Shown here piece by piece: positions 1 to 7,628 of a DNA stretch of 28,940 bases. The DNA comes from an uncultured Collinsella sp. (GTDB lineage Bacteria > Actinomycetota > Coriobacteriia > Coriobacteriales > Coriobacteriaceae). The stretch is taken from the NCBI GenBank assembly GCA_905199225.1, contig CAJKFS010000029.1:1-28940 (forward strand). The letters run 5' to 3'. The first letter of the stretch is position 1, and each line of letters begins with the position of its first letter. A program made the position numbers and the translations under genes. The notes beneath the pieces were generated by a model, which saw nothing but the letters and a program-made list of their open reading frames with translations, ran no database searches and had not been told where the DNA came from.

Positions 1-26
1 GGCCCGTGGGTTATACCCTAAGAGCA

Positions 27-49
27 AACCACCCTTTTTAAGGGTGGTT
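27..49 (-). terminator. Possible terminator after dacA
   Basis: A perfect 10-bp inverted repeat (arms AACCACCCTT and AAGGGTGGTT, loop TTT) lies 27 bases past the dacA stop codon. The T-run on the leftward strand is poor, so the hairpin is clear but its efficiency as an intrinsic terminator is uncertain. It could also act on a rightward transcript entering the window. Confidence 0.5.
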
Positions 50-75
50 CTGATTGGACTTATTATTCTTGCGCC

Positions 76-1416
76 CTACACCTCAGGAGCCTTGGCTACG
101 GTCTCGCTCTCGGCTGTGAGCGGGCGGTTGTCGATGCGGCGGCCCAAGCGATCGAGCTTCACGAGCAGCCATTCAATGGGATTCGGCCCTGCGCCTTCCT
201 CGTCGGCAACCAGGTCCATGACGGCGATCTTGGTGCCGCCCTGCTTGAGCGTAACGCTGCCCACCTTGTCGCCCACATGCACCGTGCCCGAAAGATCGTC
301 GTAGCTAACCTTTTCGGTCACCTCGCCAGCAAGGGAAAACACGGTCGCTTGCGCCGTGGGATCGGCGAGCGTGGCGTCGATCGTCTTATCCGTCCAGTCG
401 GTTTGACCGATGCGCGCCATAAGCGGGTTGCCGTTGGCGGTCTTTTCCTGCGTGTTGGCGATCGCGACCGTCACCTTATGACCGTAGTACCAATTGGCAA
501 GGGTTGCGGTGTCGGTAAAGCGCTGGTCGGTGGTGGTGGAGTTCAAAACGACGGTGTAGATCTCGTCGCCGTCACGGTTGTAGGCGCTCGTGAAGCAATA
601 GCCCGCGTCGTCGGTGGTGCCGGTCTTGCCACCGATGTTGCCATCTTGGCCCAGCAAATAGTTATGCGTGTCCATGGAATGCGAATGGTCGGTGCCGTCG
701 GCGCCCGTGACCTCGATCCAGGAATCCTCGCTCGCTACGACCTCGCGGATCGTGTCGTTTTTCATGGCCTCCTGCATCATCAGCGCTACGTCGTGTGCGG
801 TTGAGTGCATATCGCCAGCCCACTCATCAAAGTCCAGACCATGCGGGTTTTCAAAAAGTGTACCGGTGCAGCCGAGCTTCTTGGCGCGCTCGTTCATGGC
901 CTTCACAAATGTGGCCTCGGCGTCTTTGGTCTTAGGGTCGATCTTCTTGCCCACATATTCGGCGAGCACGATGGCGGCGTCGTTGCCCGAGGGAATCATC
1001 AGGCCGCGCAGTGCCTGCTTCACGGTGAGCTCGTCGCCTTCGAGTAGGCCGGCTGTTGAATTGCCCACGGTGGCTGCGGCGTTGCTCACCGTGACCTTCT
1101 CGTCCATCTTGCAATTCTCGACGGTTAGGATTGCGGTCATGACCTTGGTGATCGAGGCGATTTTGACCTGCTCATCTGCGCTGCGGGCATAGTAGACGGT
1201 GCCGTCTTTGCCCATGACGAGGGCATTGGTCGCATCGATATCGGGCAGGTTTTCGGCCGTGATGCCGCGCGCATCGGCGGTTTTGCCGCAAACATTGTCG
1301 GTTGTGAGCACTTGGGCGCCGGCGACGGTGGGCACGCCAGCGGCAAGGGCGATAGCGCAGACAAAGCCGGCGGCAAGCTGGGCTGAGCGCTTTGCAAAAG
1401 AGGTGAGGGACTTCAC
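76..1416 (-). CDS. dacA: Serine-type D-alanyl-D-alanine carboxypeptidase (PBP5/DacA family, peptidase S11)
   Basis: This is a secreted, membrane-linked penicillin-binding protein that removes the terminal D-Ala from peptidoglycan pentapeptides. The three active-site motifs are all present: SITK (nucleophile Ser about residue 88 from the chosen start), SGN (about 143) and KTG (about 264, in GGKTGTT). A PBP5 C-terminal domain follows. A signal peptide (MKSLTSFAKRS, then a hydrophobic stretch ending near VAGA) fits a GTG start at 1416. The open frame continues to an ATG at 1485 and another at 1527, but a TATACT -10 box at 1456-1461 lies inside that extension and the extra 37 residues would bury the signal peptide. 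The start is therefore inferred. The mature tail ends without an obvious second membrane helix. It is divergent from the VanR-like regulator and shares a 197-base spacer with it. Confidence 0.93.
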   Translation of the reverse strand: MKSLTSFAKRSAQLAAGFVCAIALAAGVPTVAGAQVLTTDNVCGKTADARGITAENLPDIDATNALVMGKDGTVYYARSADEQVKIASITKVMTAILTVENCKMDEKVTVSNAAATVGNSTAGLLEGDELTVKQALRGLMIPSGNDAAIVLAEYVGKKIDPKTKDAEATFVKAMNERAKKLGCTGTLFENPHGLDFDEWAGDMHSTAHDVALMMQEAMKNDTIREVVASEDSWIEVTGADGTDHSHSMDTHNYLLGQDGNIGGKTGTTDDAGYCFTSAYNRDGDEIYTVVLNSTTTDQRFTDTATLANWYYGHKVTVAIANTQEKTANGNPLMARIGQTDWTDKTIDATLADPTAQATVFSLAGEVTEKVSYDDLSGTVHVGDKVGSVTLKQGGTKIAVMDLVADEEGAGPNPIEWLLVKLDRLGRRIDNRPLTAESETVAKAPEV

Positions 1417-1455
1417 GGATTTCGCTTTCGACGGGATGGTCTCTTCTGGAACTAG

Positions 1456-1461
1456 AGTATA
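1456..1461 (-). promoter_or_regulatory. -10 box of the dacA promoter
   Basis: TATACT on the leftward strand matches the sigma70-type -10 consensus at 5 of 6 positions. The -35 side is weak (ATGATC with an 18-base spacer). Transcription would begin near 1449, giving a leader of about 33 bases before the GTG start at 1416. Confidence 0.5.
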
Positions 1462-1532
1462 TCGTTTGCCGGCGTCGGCGATCATCGCGTGCGTGCGTGG
1501 CCCACATCCGCGCCCGAACGGGCACAAGGGTG

Positions 1533-1549
1533 CTTAAGGCCGACTTAAT
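1533..1549 (+). promoter_or_regulatory. Direct repeat CTTAAG/CTTAAT, candidate response-regulator box
   Basis: CTTAAG at 1533-1538 and CTTAAT at 1544-1549 are direct repeats whose starts are 11 bases apart. That is the phasing typical of dimers of OmpR/PhoB-family regulators. The site sits in the divergent dacA/vanR-like spacer. It is upstream of a CATAAT box (1588-1593) that could be the -10 of the regulator gene, so it could serve autoregulation as well as dacA. Function is inferred from spacing and position only. Confidence 0.4.
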
Positions 1550-1613
1550 CACCCACGCTTGTTGTGTGTGGCGTGCGTCGCCTCGGGCATAATGGAGCGC
1601 GAGAGGAGCACGC

Positions 1614-2309
1614 ATGAACGAGCGCATTTTGGTAGTTGATGACGAGAAGGCCATCGCCGACTTGGTTGGTATCTACCTTACAAAAGAGGGCTTTGATGTC
1701 CAGATTGCCTATAGCGGGGCCGATGCTGCCAAGGCAATCCTGGAGCAGGAGTTCGATCTGGCACTGTTGGATGTCATGCTGCCCGATATCGATGGCTTTG
1801 AGCTACTGCGTACGATCCGTTCCAGCCATACCTATCCTGTGATCATGCTGACGGCGCGCGATGCCCAGCAAGACAAGATCGAGGGCCTTTCGCTTGGCGC
1901 GGACGATTACGTGGTTAAGCCGTTCCGTCCGCTGGAGCTCATCGCGCGCGTGCACGCTCAGCTTCGCCGCTACACCAGCTACGGTAGCCGTGCACAGGCG
2001 GCTGAGTCGCCGACCATTCAGCTCGACGGCTTGGAGATCAACCGCGATGCTCGTTCCGTGACAGTGGACGGTTCACCGGTTCGCCTCACGCCCACCGAGT
2101 ATTCAATCTTGCTGTATCTGGTCGAGCATCGCGGCAGCGTGGTGGCCGTGGAGGACCTGTTCCGCGCGGTGTGGAACGAGGACTTTATGCCCGGCTCCAA
2201 CAATACGGTGATGGTGCATATTCGCCACTTGCGCGAAAAGATCGGCGACGACGCACAAAAGCCACGCTTTATCAAAAACGTCTGGGGCGTCGGCTACATC
2301 ATCGAATAA
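1614..2309 (+). CDS. OmpR/PhoB-family response regulator, VanR-like
   Basis: This 231-residue DNA-binding response regulator has a receiver domain at residues 1-120. The acidic pair is Asp9/Asp10, the phosphoacceptor is Asp53 (LLDVMLPD), and the conserved Thr80 and Lys102 are present. A winged-helix domain (about 130-231) ends in the usual WGVGYIIE. A strong ribosome binding site, GAGAGGAG, lies 5 bases before the ATG. The kinase gene begins 26 bases downstream, so the two form an operon. The kinase is distinctly VanS-like, which makes this the VanR-type partner. No vanHAX-type ligase genes are in the window, so a role in sensing envelope state is more likely than glycopeptide resistance. The divergent dacA is the obvious candidate target. 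Confidence 0.93.
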   Translation: MNERILVVDDEKAIADLVGIYLTKEGFDVQIAYSGADAAKAILEQEFDLALLDVMLPDIDGFELLRTIRSSHTYPVIMLTARDAQQDKIEGLSLGADDYVVKPFRPLELIARVHAQLRRYTSYGSRAQAAESPTIQLDGLEINRDARSVTVDGSPVRLTPTEYSILLYLVEHRGSVVAVEDLFRAVWNEDFMPGSNNTVMVHIRHLREKIGDDAQKPRFIKNVWGVGYIIE

Positions 2310-2335
2310 CGCTTTTCGCTTGTGAGGATCTTGAT

Positions 2336-3574
2336 ATGACAAAAGACGATAGGCAAGCGTTCGAGGTGCCCGATCGGCTCTTTGAATACGTGAGGTTGGT
2401 CGTCGACAACCGCGCGCTTGCAACGGTGCTGCTCTTTTTGCTGAGCCTGCTGCTGATTGGCATCGACAACATCGTCGGAATCTTGGCGGTGCTGCTTGTC
2501 GGCTTTTTGCTGATCGATCGATTTGAGATCGTGTGCCGCTGCGTGGTGATTGGCGGCGCCGCGTGGGCCATGACGTTGGCGATTGGCGCCATGGCGCTCG
2601 GCGGCATCGAAGGGCCGGTGCTGTTCGATGCCGGCTTTGTATTCAACATGCTTGGCTTTGTGCTGGCGCTTGCCGCGTGCGTGCTGTTCTTGTGTGGCCG
2701 CGCCCTGTACTACCAGGGCTACGAGCAGGGCGAGCAGCATGCCGATTGTGTGCTGGCCGCTCGTATTCAAGATCGCCTGATCGATCACCCCGACACCTGG
2801 GATAACATCGACGGCGACTTCTTGGAGGTCGAGGGCGCCCTTAACCGCGTGCGTGACCGTGAGCGCAAGGTGCAGCAAGCTCTGCGTGACGAGTCGCATC
2901 GCAAGGACGATCTGGTCACGTACTTGGCACATGACCTACGCACCCCGCTTGCCAGTGTGGTGGGCTATCTTTCGCTGCTGCAAGAGGCTCCTGAGCTGCC
3001 GGTTGAGCAACGTGCGCACTTTACGGGCGTGGCTCTCGACAAAGCGCACCGGCTCGATGCGCTCATCGAAGAGTTCTTCGATATCACGCGCTTTGACTTC
3101 CACGATATCGTGCTCACGCGCGGCTATGTTGATCTGGGGTTGCTGCTGGCTCAGGTGGCTGACGAGTTCTATCCCATCCTCAACGAGCAGCATAAGGAAG
3201 CCCAAGTTGATATTCGCGAGGACCTGACGGTGCTCGTGGATGGCGACAAGATGGCTCGCGTGTTCAACAACATCATGAAAAACGCCGTTGCCTATAGCTA
3301 TGAGGGCTCGACCATCACGATCGAGGCCAGACGCCGGGACGGCGGTGGCGTGCGCGTGCGCTTTATCAATCAGGGCGATCCCATCCCTGAGGCAAAGCTC
3401 AAGGTGATCTTTGAGAAGTTCTATCGCCTGGATGCGGCGCGTGCGACCAATCGCGGCGGCGCTGGACTGGGGCTTGCCATCGCCAAGGAGATCGTATGCG
3501 CGCACGGCGGTACCGTTGCATGTGAATCGACGCCCGAACACACGATATTCACCATCGAGCTGCCCGCCGCATAG
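2336..3574 (+). CDS. VanS-like sensor histidine kinase
   Basis: This 412-residue membrane kinase is the partner of the preceding regulator. The start at 2336 is set by GAGGA 7 bases upstream; a longer open frame from 2171 would overlap the regulator. The N-terminal part has about four hydrophobic segments (roughly 29-60, 68-90 and 98-121) with almost no extracytoplasmic loop, so ligand sensing would be within or at the membrane. The dimerisation/phosphoacceptor box has His199 (LAHDLRTPLAS), and the ATP-binding domain has an N-box around Asn316. The usual DxGxG of the G1 box is replaced by INQGDPIP, which I recall as a VanS-family trait. The segment ending GGAGLGLAIAKEI also resembles VanS. 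The protein ends a few bases before the pstB promoter region. Confidence 0.92.
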   Translation: MTKDDRQAFEVPDRLFEYVRLVVDNRALATVLLFLLSLLLIGIDNIVGILAVLLVGFLLIDRFEIVCRCVVIGGAAWAMTLAIGAMALGGIEGPVLFDAGFVFNMLGFVLALAACVLFLCGRALYYQGYEQGEQHADCVLAARIQDRLIDHPDTWDNIDGDFLEVEGALNRVRDRERKVQQALRDESHRKDDLVTYLAHDLRTPLASVVGYLSLLQEAPELPVEQRAHFTGVALDKAHRLDALIEEFFDITRFDFHDIVLTRGYVDLGLLLAQVADEFYPILNEQHKEAQVDIREDLTVLVDGDKMARVFNNIMKNAVAYSYEGSTITIEARRRDGGGVRVRFINQGDPIPEAKLKVIFEKFYRLDAARATNRGGAGLGLAIAKEIVCAHGGTVACESTPEHTIFTIELPAA

Positions 3575-3595
3575 CCAGTGTGCCCTTACAAACAC

Positions 3596-3662
3596 TTGAC
3601 AATGCGCTCACGTGCATATGAGCCGCGATTCCTACTATCGATACTGCTGAATTGATATCGAT
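3596..3662 (+). promoter_or_regulatory. Promoter/operator region of pstB
   Basis: A perfect TTGACA (3596-3601) is followed at a short 15-base spacing by TATGAG (3617-3622), a possible but suboptimal promoter. Further down, the palindrome ATCGAT occurs twice, at 3637-3642 and 3657-3662, with starts 20 bases apart (about two helical turns). That layout suits a dimeric regulator but no known site is recognised. CTTACA at 3585-3590 precedes the TTGACA by a 10-base phase and may be part of a Pho-type box. Confidence 0.35.
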
Positions 3663-3677
3663 GTGGAGGTATGCGGT

Positions 3678-4553
3678 ATGACGGCTGCTGCGGCTGTGGA
3701 GCCCACGGAGCTTGAAGAACTCATGAAAGCGCAGGCCGAGGCCGCGCGCGAGCGCGAGGTTGGGGATGCGACTCGCCCCACGGCAGAGGATCTTGCCGCC
3801 TCGCCGACGCGCATCGATGTCGAGGGCCTCGACCTGTTCTATGGCGACCATCATGCGCTCAAGGACGTGAATATCAAGATCCGCGACAAGCAGATCACCT
3901 CGTTCATCGGGCCTTCGGGCTGCGGAAAGTCCACGTTGCTGCGCTGCTTTAACCGCATGAACGACGGCATCAAGGATTGCCGCATCGAGGGCAAGATTGC
4001 GCTCGATGGTCAAGATATCCTGGGCGACTACGACATCTGCCGCTTGCGCCAGCGCGTGGGCATGGTGTTCCAGCGCCCCAACCCGTTTCCCATGAGCATC
4101 TACGACAACGTCGCCTACGGTCCTCGCGGCATGGGAGTGCGCGACCGCGTCGTGCTCGACGAGCTGGTCGAGGATTCCCTTCGTCGCGCTGCGCTATGGG
4201 ATGAGGTCAAGGACAAGCTCAAAGAGTCGGGTCTGGGTCTTTCGGGCGGCCAGCAGCAGCGTCTGTGCATCGCCCGCGCACTTGCCGTGCAGCCCGACAT
4301 TCTGCTGATGGACGAGCCGACCTCGGCACTCGACCCTGTGTCGACGCTGGTGGTGGAGCAGCTGGCCTGCGAGCTCAAAGAGACCTGCACGCTCGTGGTC
4401 GTTACGCACAATATGCAGCAGGCGGCGCGTATCTCCGATTCGGTCGCATTCTTTTTGCTGGGTGAGCTGGTGGAGCACGCGCCCACCGCGCAACTCTTCA
4501 AGAATCCGACCGATCCGCGCACGGCGGATTATTTGACGGGGCGTTTTGGCTGA
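3678..4553 (+). CDS. pstB: Phosphate ABC transporter ATP-binding protein PstB
   Basis: This 291-residue ATPase energises the high-affinity phosphate importer PstSCAB. Walker A GPSGCGKST is at about 78-86. The Q-loop with the PstB-specific stretch VFQRPNPFPMSIYDNVAYG is near 131-149. The ABC signature LSGGQQQR starts at about 188, Walker B ILLMDEP at about 208, and the H-loop is VVVTHNMQQ. The ATG at 3678 has TGGAGGT upstream with a 7-base gap; an upstream in-frame ATG at 3663 overlaps that site. The first 45 or so residues, rich in Ala and Glu, precede the normal PstB start (the ABC fold begins around SPTRIDVEGLDLFYG) and look like a helical extension. No pstS, pstC, pstA or phoU is in the window, so the gene is detached from its usual partners. 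A PhoB/PhoR-like pair follows. Confidence 0.96.
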   Translation: MTAAAAVEPTELEELMKAQAEAAREREVGDATRPTAEDLAASPTRIDVEGLDLFYGDHHALKDVNIKIRDKQITSFIGPSGCGKSTLLRCFNRMNDGIKDCRIEGKIALDGQDILGDYDICRLRQRVGMVFQRPNPFPMSIYDNVAYGPRGMGVRDRVVLDELVEDSLRRAALWDEVKDKLKESGLGLSGGQQQRLCIARALAVQPDILLMDEPTSALDPVSTLVVEQLACELKETCTLVVVTHNMQQAARISDSVAFFLLGELVEHAPTAQLFKNPTDPRTADYLTGRFG

Positions 4554-4563
4554 TACCATCTAG

Positions 4564-4577
4564 TAAAGGTACCTTTA
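4564..4577. promoter_or_regulatory. 14-bp perfect palindrome between pstB and the second regulator
   Basis: TAAAGGTACCTTTA is perfectly self-complementary and starts 11 bases after the pstB stop codon. It is followed by a TAAGAT (4582-4587) that could be a -10 box for the downstream two-component genes. With no loop and no T-tract it is better read as an operator than as a terminator. The binding protein is unknown. Confidence 0.4.
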
Positions 4578-4617
4578 GGGTTAAGATGCGGTCATGCCGG
4601 CCGCAAAGGGGTTCAAC

Positions 4618-5346
4618 ATGATCTATTACGTCGAGGACGATGACAACATCAGGGATTTGACGGTCTATGCGCTGCGCAAGCAGGGGATTGAGGCCGAAGG
4701 CTTTTCGTGCGACGGTGAGTTTAAGGCTGCCGTGGCGCGACGGGTACCCGATGCCGTCCTGCTCGACATCATGCTGCCCGATACCGATGGCTTGGCGATT
4801 ATGCGTCGACTGCGTGCCGATCGCCTGACGGCGACGGTGCCCATCATGATGCTTACCGCCAAGGATACCGAGCTCGACAAGGTGATGGCGCTCGATGGCG
4901 GTGCCGACGATTACCTGACTAAGCCGTTTTCGCTCATGGAGCTCGCCAGCCGCTGCCGCGCACTGCTGCGTCGCGGCGGCATGGTCAAACAGGCAAGCGA
5001 TGTGCTCAGCGTGGGCGACATTGTGCTCTCGCCCAGCCATCGTGAGGTGACTGTTGCCGGCGAGTCGCTTAAGCTCACCCTGCGCGAGTTCGACCTGCTC
5101 GAGTACCTCATGCGCAAGCCCGGCGTGGTCTTTACCCGCGAGTCGTTGCTGCAGAGCGTGTGGGGCTGGGACTTCGACGGCGGTTCGCGCACCGTTGACG
5201 TGCACGTGCAGACGCTTCGCCAAAAACTGGGCGAGCATGCCAGCGCCATCGAGACCGTGCGCGGCGTGGGCTACCGCTTGGCCGAGCCTTCTGCCGGTGA
5301 TGGTGCCGAAGGTGACGACACCGCGGCCACCGCATCGGAGGAGTAA
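4618..5346 (+). CDS. OmpR-family response regulator, PhoB/PhoP-like
   Basis: This 242-residue transcription factor has a receiver domain with acidic residues in the EDDD motif, phosphoacceptor Asp50 (LLDIMLPD), Thr80 and Lys102. The C-terminal winged helix carries SRTVDVHVQTLRQKL and RGVGYRL, a typical PhoB/PhoP recognition-helix context, and is followed by a short acidic Ala/Thr/Glu tail. The ATG at 4618 has AAAGGGG 6 bases upstream, better placed than the in-frame ATG at 4594. The kinase gene starts 3 bases after the stop, so the two are cotranscribed. Placement straight after pstB suggests control of phosphate uptake. The exact target is an inference, since CssR- or WalR-type regulators look similar. 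Confidence 0.92.
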   Translation: MIYYVEDDDNIRDLTVYALRKQGIEAEGFSCDGEFKAAVARRVPDAVLLDIMLPDTDGLAIMRRLRADRLTATVPIMMLTAKDTELDKVMALDGGADDYLTKPFSLMELASRCRALLRRGGMVKQASDVLSVGDIVLSPSHREVTVAGESLKLTLREFDLLEYLMRKPGVVFTRESLLQSVWGWDFDGGSRTVDVHVQTLRQKLGEHASAIETVRGVGYRLAEPSAGDGAEGDDTAATASEE

Positions 5347-5349
5347 CCC

Positions 5350-6774
5350 GTGGTCTTCGCCCCCCAGGGAAAACATACGCTGTCGCACCGCGTTTTTGTG
5401 ACGATCTTTGTCTGCGCCATGGCGGTTATCGTGGCGTTTACGGTGCTGGGTGCGTTCTTTGTGCAAAACACCTTGGCGGATGCCACGAGTGCCAATCTGG
5501 CGCAGGAAACCGAGCTCATTGCTGCCGCTCTCGACGAACAGCAGGAGCCCATCCCGTTCTTGCGTAGTCTCGATCGCGAGGACTTGCGCATCACGCTGAT
5601 TAACAAGGATGGATCGGTTGCCTACGACAACGAGGCGTCGCCTTCCACACTGCCCAACCATGGCGATCGCCCCGAGGTCATCGAGGCCTTTGAGAGTGGT
5701 TTGGGTTCCGCGGAGCGCGCAAGCTCTACGCTCGACGAGATTATGCTGTATCGCGCCGTCGCCCTTGATAACGGCCAGGTTGTCCGCTTGGCGCAGGCCC
5801 AGCCTGGCGTTGCGGCGATTTTGCTGTCGATGGTGGCGCCGATGCTGCTTATCGCAGCAGCGGGTGCGGTACTCTCGTTTTTTATGGCGCGCCGCGAGTC
5901 CCGTGCCATCATCGCGCCGTTGCAAGAGGTGGATTTGGACCACCCACGCCGTAGCTATGAGCACGCCTATGCCGAGATGGTCCCCATGCTTGAGCGTATC
6001 GAGTCGCAGCGCCAGGAACTCAAGCGCCAAATGGCGGTGCTAGCGGACAACGACCGTATGCGCCGCGAGTTCACGGCGAATATCACCCATGAGCTCAAGA
6101 CGCCGCTTACGGCGATTTCGGGCTATGCCGAGCTCATCGCAAACGGCATGGTCGAGGGCGAGGGCGACCTGCGCAACTTTGGCGGTCGCATCTATCGTGA
6201 GGCGGGCCGCTTGGCAGCGCTTGTCAACGATATCCTTACGCTGTCTAACTTGGACGAGGCCGAGCGTGCAGCTGAGGGCGAGGCGGTGCCCATTGGGTCC
6301 ACGGAGCCTATTGAGCTCTCGCGTGCCATCTACGCGGTCGAGCAGCGTCTTGAACAGGTCGCCCGTCAGGCGAATGTGACGATAAGTCATGAGACCAAGC
6401 CTGTGGTCATCGAGGGCGTGTCGCGCTTGATTGACGAGCTCATCTATAATCTGGCAAGCAACGCCATCCGCTACAATCGACCCGGCGGTACGGTTACGCT
6501 GCAGTGCGGCACCAACGACGAAGGCCATCCGTTCCTTGCGGTCGCCGACACGGGAATCGGTATCGCGCCTGAAGAACAGGGCAAGGTATTTGAGCGGTTC
6601 TATCGCGTGGACAAGAGTAGGTCCAAGGCACGCGGCGGAACCGGTCTGGGGCTTGCCATTGTCAAGCATGCGGCCCTGTATCATCACGCCACGCTCGATC
6701 TGTCGAGCGAGTTGGGCGTGGGAACCACCATTACGGTGACGTTTCCCATACAGCAGGACGAGCCATTCGCATAG
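5350..6774 (+). CDS. PhoR-like sensor histidine kinase
   Basis: This 474-residue kinase has two membrane helices (about 13-38 and 155-179) framing an extracytoplasmic sensor domain of about 115 residues. A linker with LDLDHPRRSYEHAYAEM, of the kind seen in phosphate-locus kinases, replaces a clear HAMP domain. His247 is the phosphoacceptor (ITHELKTPLTAISGY). The N-box is near Asn371 (NLASNAIRYN), G1 is ADTGIGI at 399-405, the F-box is FERFYRVDKSRS, and G2 is GGTGLGLAIVKH. The start is GTG at 5350, supported by GAGGAG 8 bases upstream and a 3-base gap to the regulator. It autophosphorylates and passes phosphate to the preceding regulator. A hairpin terminator follows at 6800. Confidence 0.92.
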   Translation: MVFAPQGKHTLSHRVFVTIFVCAMAVIVAFTVLGAFFVQNTLADATSANLAQETELIAAALDEQQEPIPFLRSLDREDLRITLINKDGSVAYDNEASPSTLPNHGDRPEVIEAFESGLGSAERASSTLDEIMLYRAVALDNGQVVRLAQAQPGVAAILLSMVAPMLLIAAAGAVLSFFMARRESRAIIAPLQEVDLDHPRRSYEHAYAEMVPMLERIESQRQELKRQMAVLADNDRMRREFTANITHELKTPLTAISGYAELIANGMVEGEGDLRNFGGRIYREAGRLAALVNDILTLSNLDEAERAAEGEAVPIGSTEPIELSRAIYAVEQRLEQVARQANVTISHETKPVVIEGVSRLIDELIYNLASNAIRYNRPGGTVTLQCGTNDEGHPFLAVADTGIGIAPEEQGKVFERFYRVDKSRSKARGGTGLGLAIVKHAALYHHATLDLSSELGVGTTITVTFPIQQDEPFA

Positions 6775-6799
6775 CGATACAACATAGATATTGATGTAG

Positions 6800-6840
6800 A
6801 CGCCGCATTTGACTTTCGGGTGCGGCGTTGTTGTGCAATT
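6800..6840 (+). terminator. Rho-independent terminator after the PhoR-like kinase
   Basis: The stem ACGCCGCA (6800-6807) pairs with TGCGGCGT (6821-6828) around a 13-base loop, followed by a moderately T-rich TGTTGTGCAATTTT. It ends the pstB/two-component unit and separates it from the tyrosine-kinase operon. A small palindrome, ACAGG-AGAG-CCTGT, lies further on at 6864-6877; its role is not evident. Confidence 0.7.
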
Positions 6841-6893
6841 TTACGATTGCTTCCGACATTTTTACAGGAGAGCCTGTTTCTTATGTATAGAGT

Positions 6894-6922
6894 TTGGTCT
6901 CGGTAAAAAGATGCGATAACAT
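6894..6922 (+). promoter_or_regulatory. Probable sigma70-type promoter of the capsule-type operon
   Basis: TTGGTC (6894-6899) and TAACAT (6917-6922) are separated by 17 bases, in an A/T-richer patch just upstream of the Wzz-like gene. An overlapping GATAAC gives a 15-base alternative. The leader to the ATG at 6970 would be about 40 bases. Confidence 0.45.
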
Positions 6923-6969
6923 ACGGACAGTTTTGTCAATCCGAACTGGGGAAATGAAAGGCAAGCTGC

Positions 6970-7626
6970 ATGACCCTTCTCGAACTGTTCCAGCTGCTGA
7001 AGAAGCACCTTCAGCTGGTCATCACCCTTCCGGTGGTCTGCGCGATCGCCATGGGCATCGTGTCCTTCGTTGCGATGGACAACACCTATACCGCGACGAC
7101 GAGCATGTACATTCTCGCCAAGACCGACGATAGCGGTCAGATGAGCTACAACGATCTCTCGGCGAGTCAGATGCTTTCCAACGATATCGCCACGCTGCTG
7201 GATAGCGATAGCGTTAAGAGCGGCGCAGCCAATGAACTGGGCCTCACCGATCTGGATGACTACAAGGTGTCTGTTTCCTCCGAGACCACCACGCGTGTCA
7301 TTACGCTTTCGGTTACCGGCACCGATGCCAAGGAGACGGCTAAGGTCGCAAAGGCCATGGCCAGCTCGGTGAGTACGGTCGCTCAGAACGTCGGCGCTGC
7401 CCAGAGCATCAACGTTATCGACGAGGCCAAGACCCCCGAAGCCCCCAGCGGCCCCAAGCGCACGCTGTATATTGCCGTCGCGTTCCTCGCCGGTATCTTT
7501 ATCGCAGTTGCCTATGTCGTTTTGGCGGACATGCTCAATACCCGCATCCGCGGTGCCGAAGAGGCAGAAGAGCTCCTGGGCATTCCCGTTGTTGGCCGAA
7601 TTCCGGCTATGAAAGGTGGTAAATAG
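6970..7626 (+). CDS. Wzz/CpsC/YveK-family chain-length determinant and tyrosine-kinase activator
   Basis: This 218-residue membrane protein has the standard Wzz layout. TM1 is at about 15-35, an extracytoplasmic domain at about 37-160, a proline-containing segment (EAKTPEAPSGPKR) follows, and TM2 is at about 165-187. The short cytoplasmic tail (RGAEEAEELLGIPVVGRIP) is the part that, in Gram-positive CpsC proteins, activates the separate CpsD kinase. The ATG is preceded by GAAAGG at 8 bases. It starts a three-gene operon, and the kinase gene begins 2 bases after the stop. The expected role is control of surface-polysaccharide length or export together with the kinase. The glycan itself is not encoded nearby. 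Confidence 0.88.
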   Translation: MTLLELFQLLKKHLQLVITLPVVCAIAMGIVSFVAMDNTYTATTSMYILAKTDDSGQMSYNDLSASQMLSNDIATLLDSDSVKSGAANELGLTDLDDYKVSVSSETTTRVITLSVTGTDAKETAKVAKAMASSVSTVAQNVGAAQSINVIDEAKTPEAPSGPKRTLYIAVAFLAGIFIAVAYVVLADMLNTRIRGAEEAEELLGIPVVGRIPAMKGGK

Positions 7627-7628
7627 GC

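Noticed and set aside
1417..1527. 37-codon N-terminal extension of dacA
   Set aside because: It contains a good -10 box and would place the signal peptide internally.
2171..2335. Longer form of the VanS-like kinase overlapping the regulator gene
   Set aside because: The well-placed ribosome site at 2324-2328 and the membrane-protein N-terminus both indicate a start at 2336.
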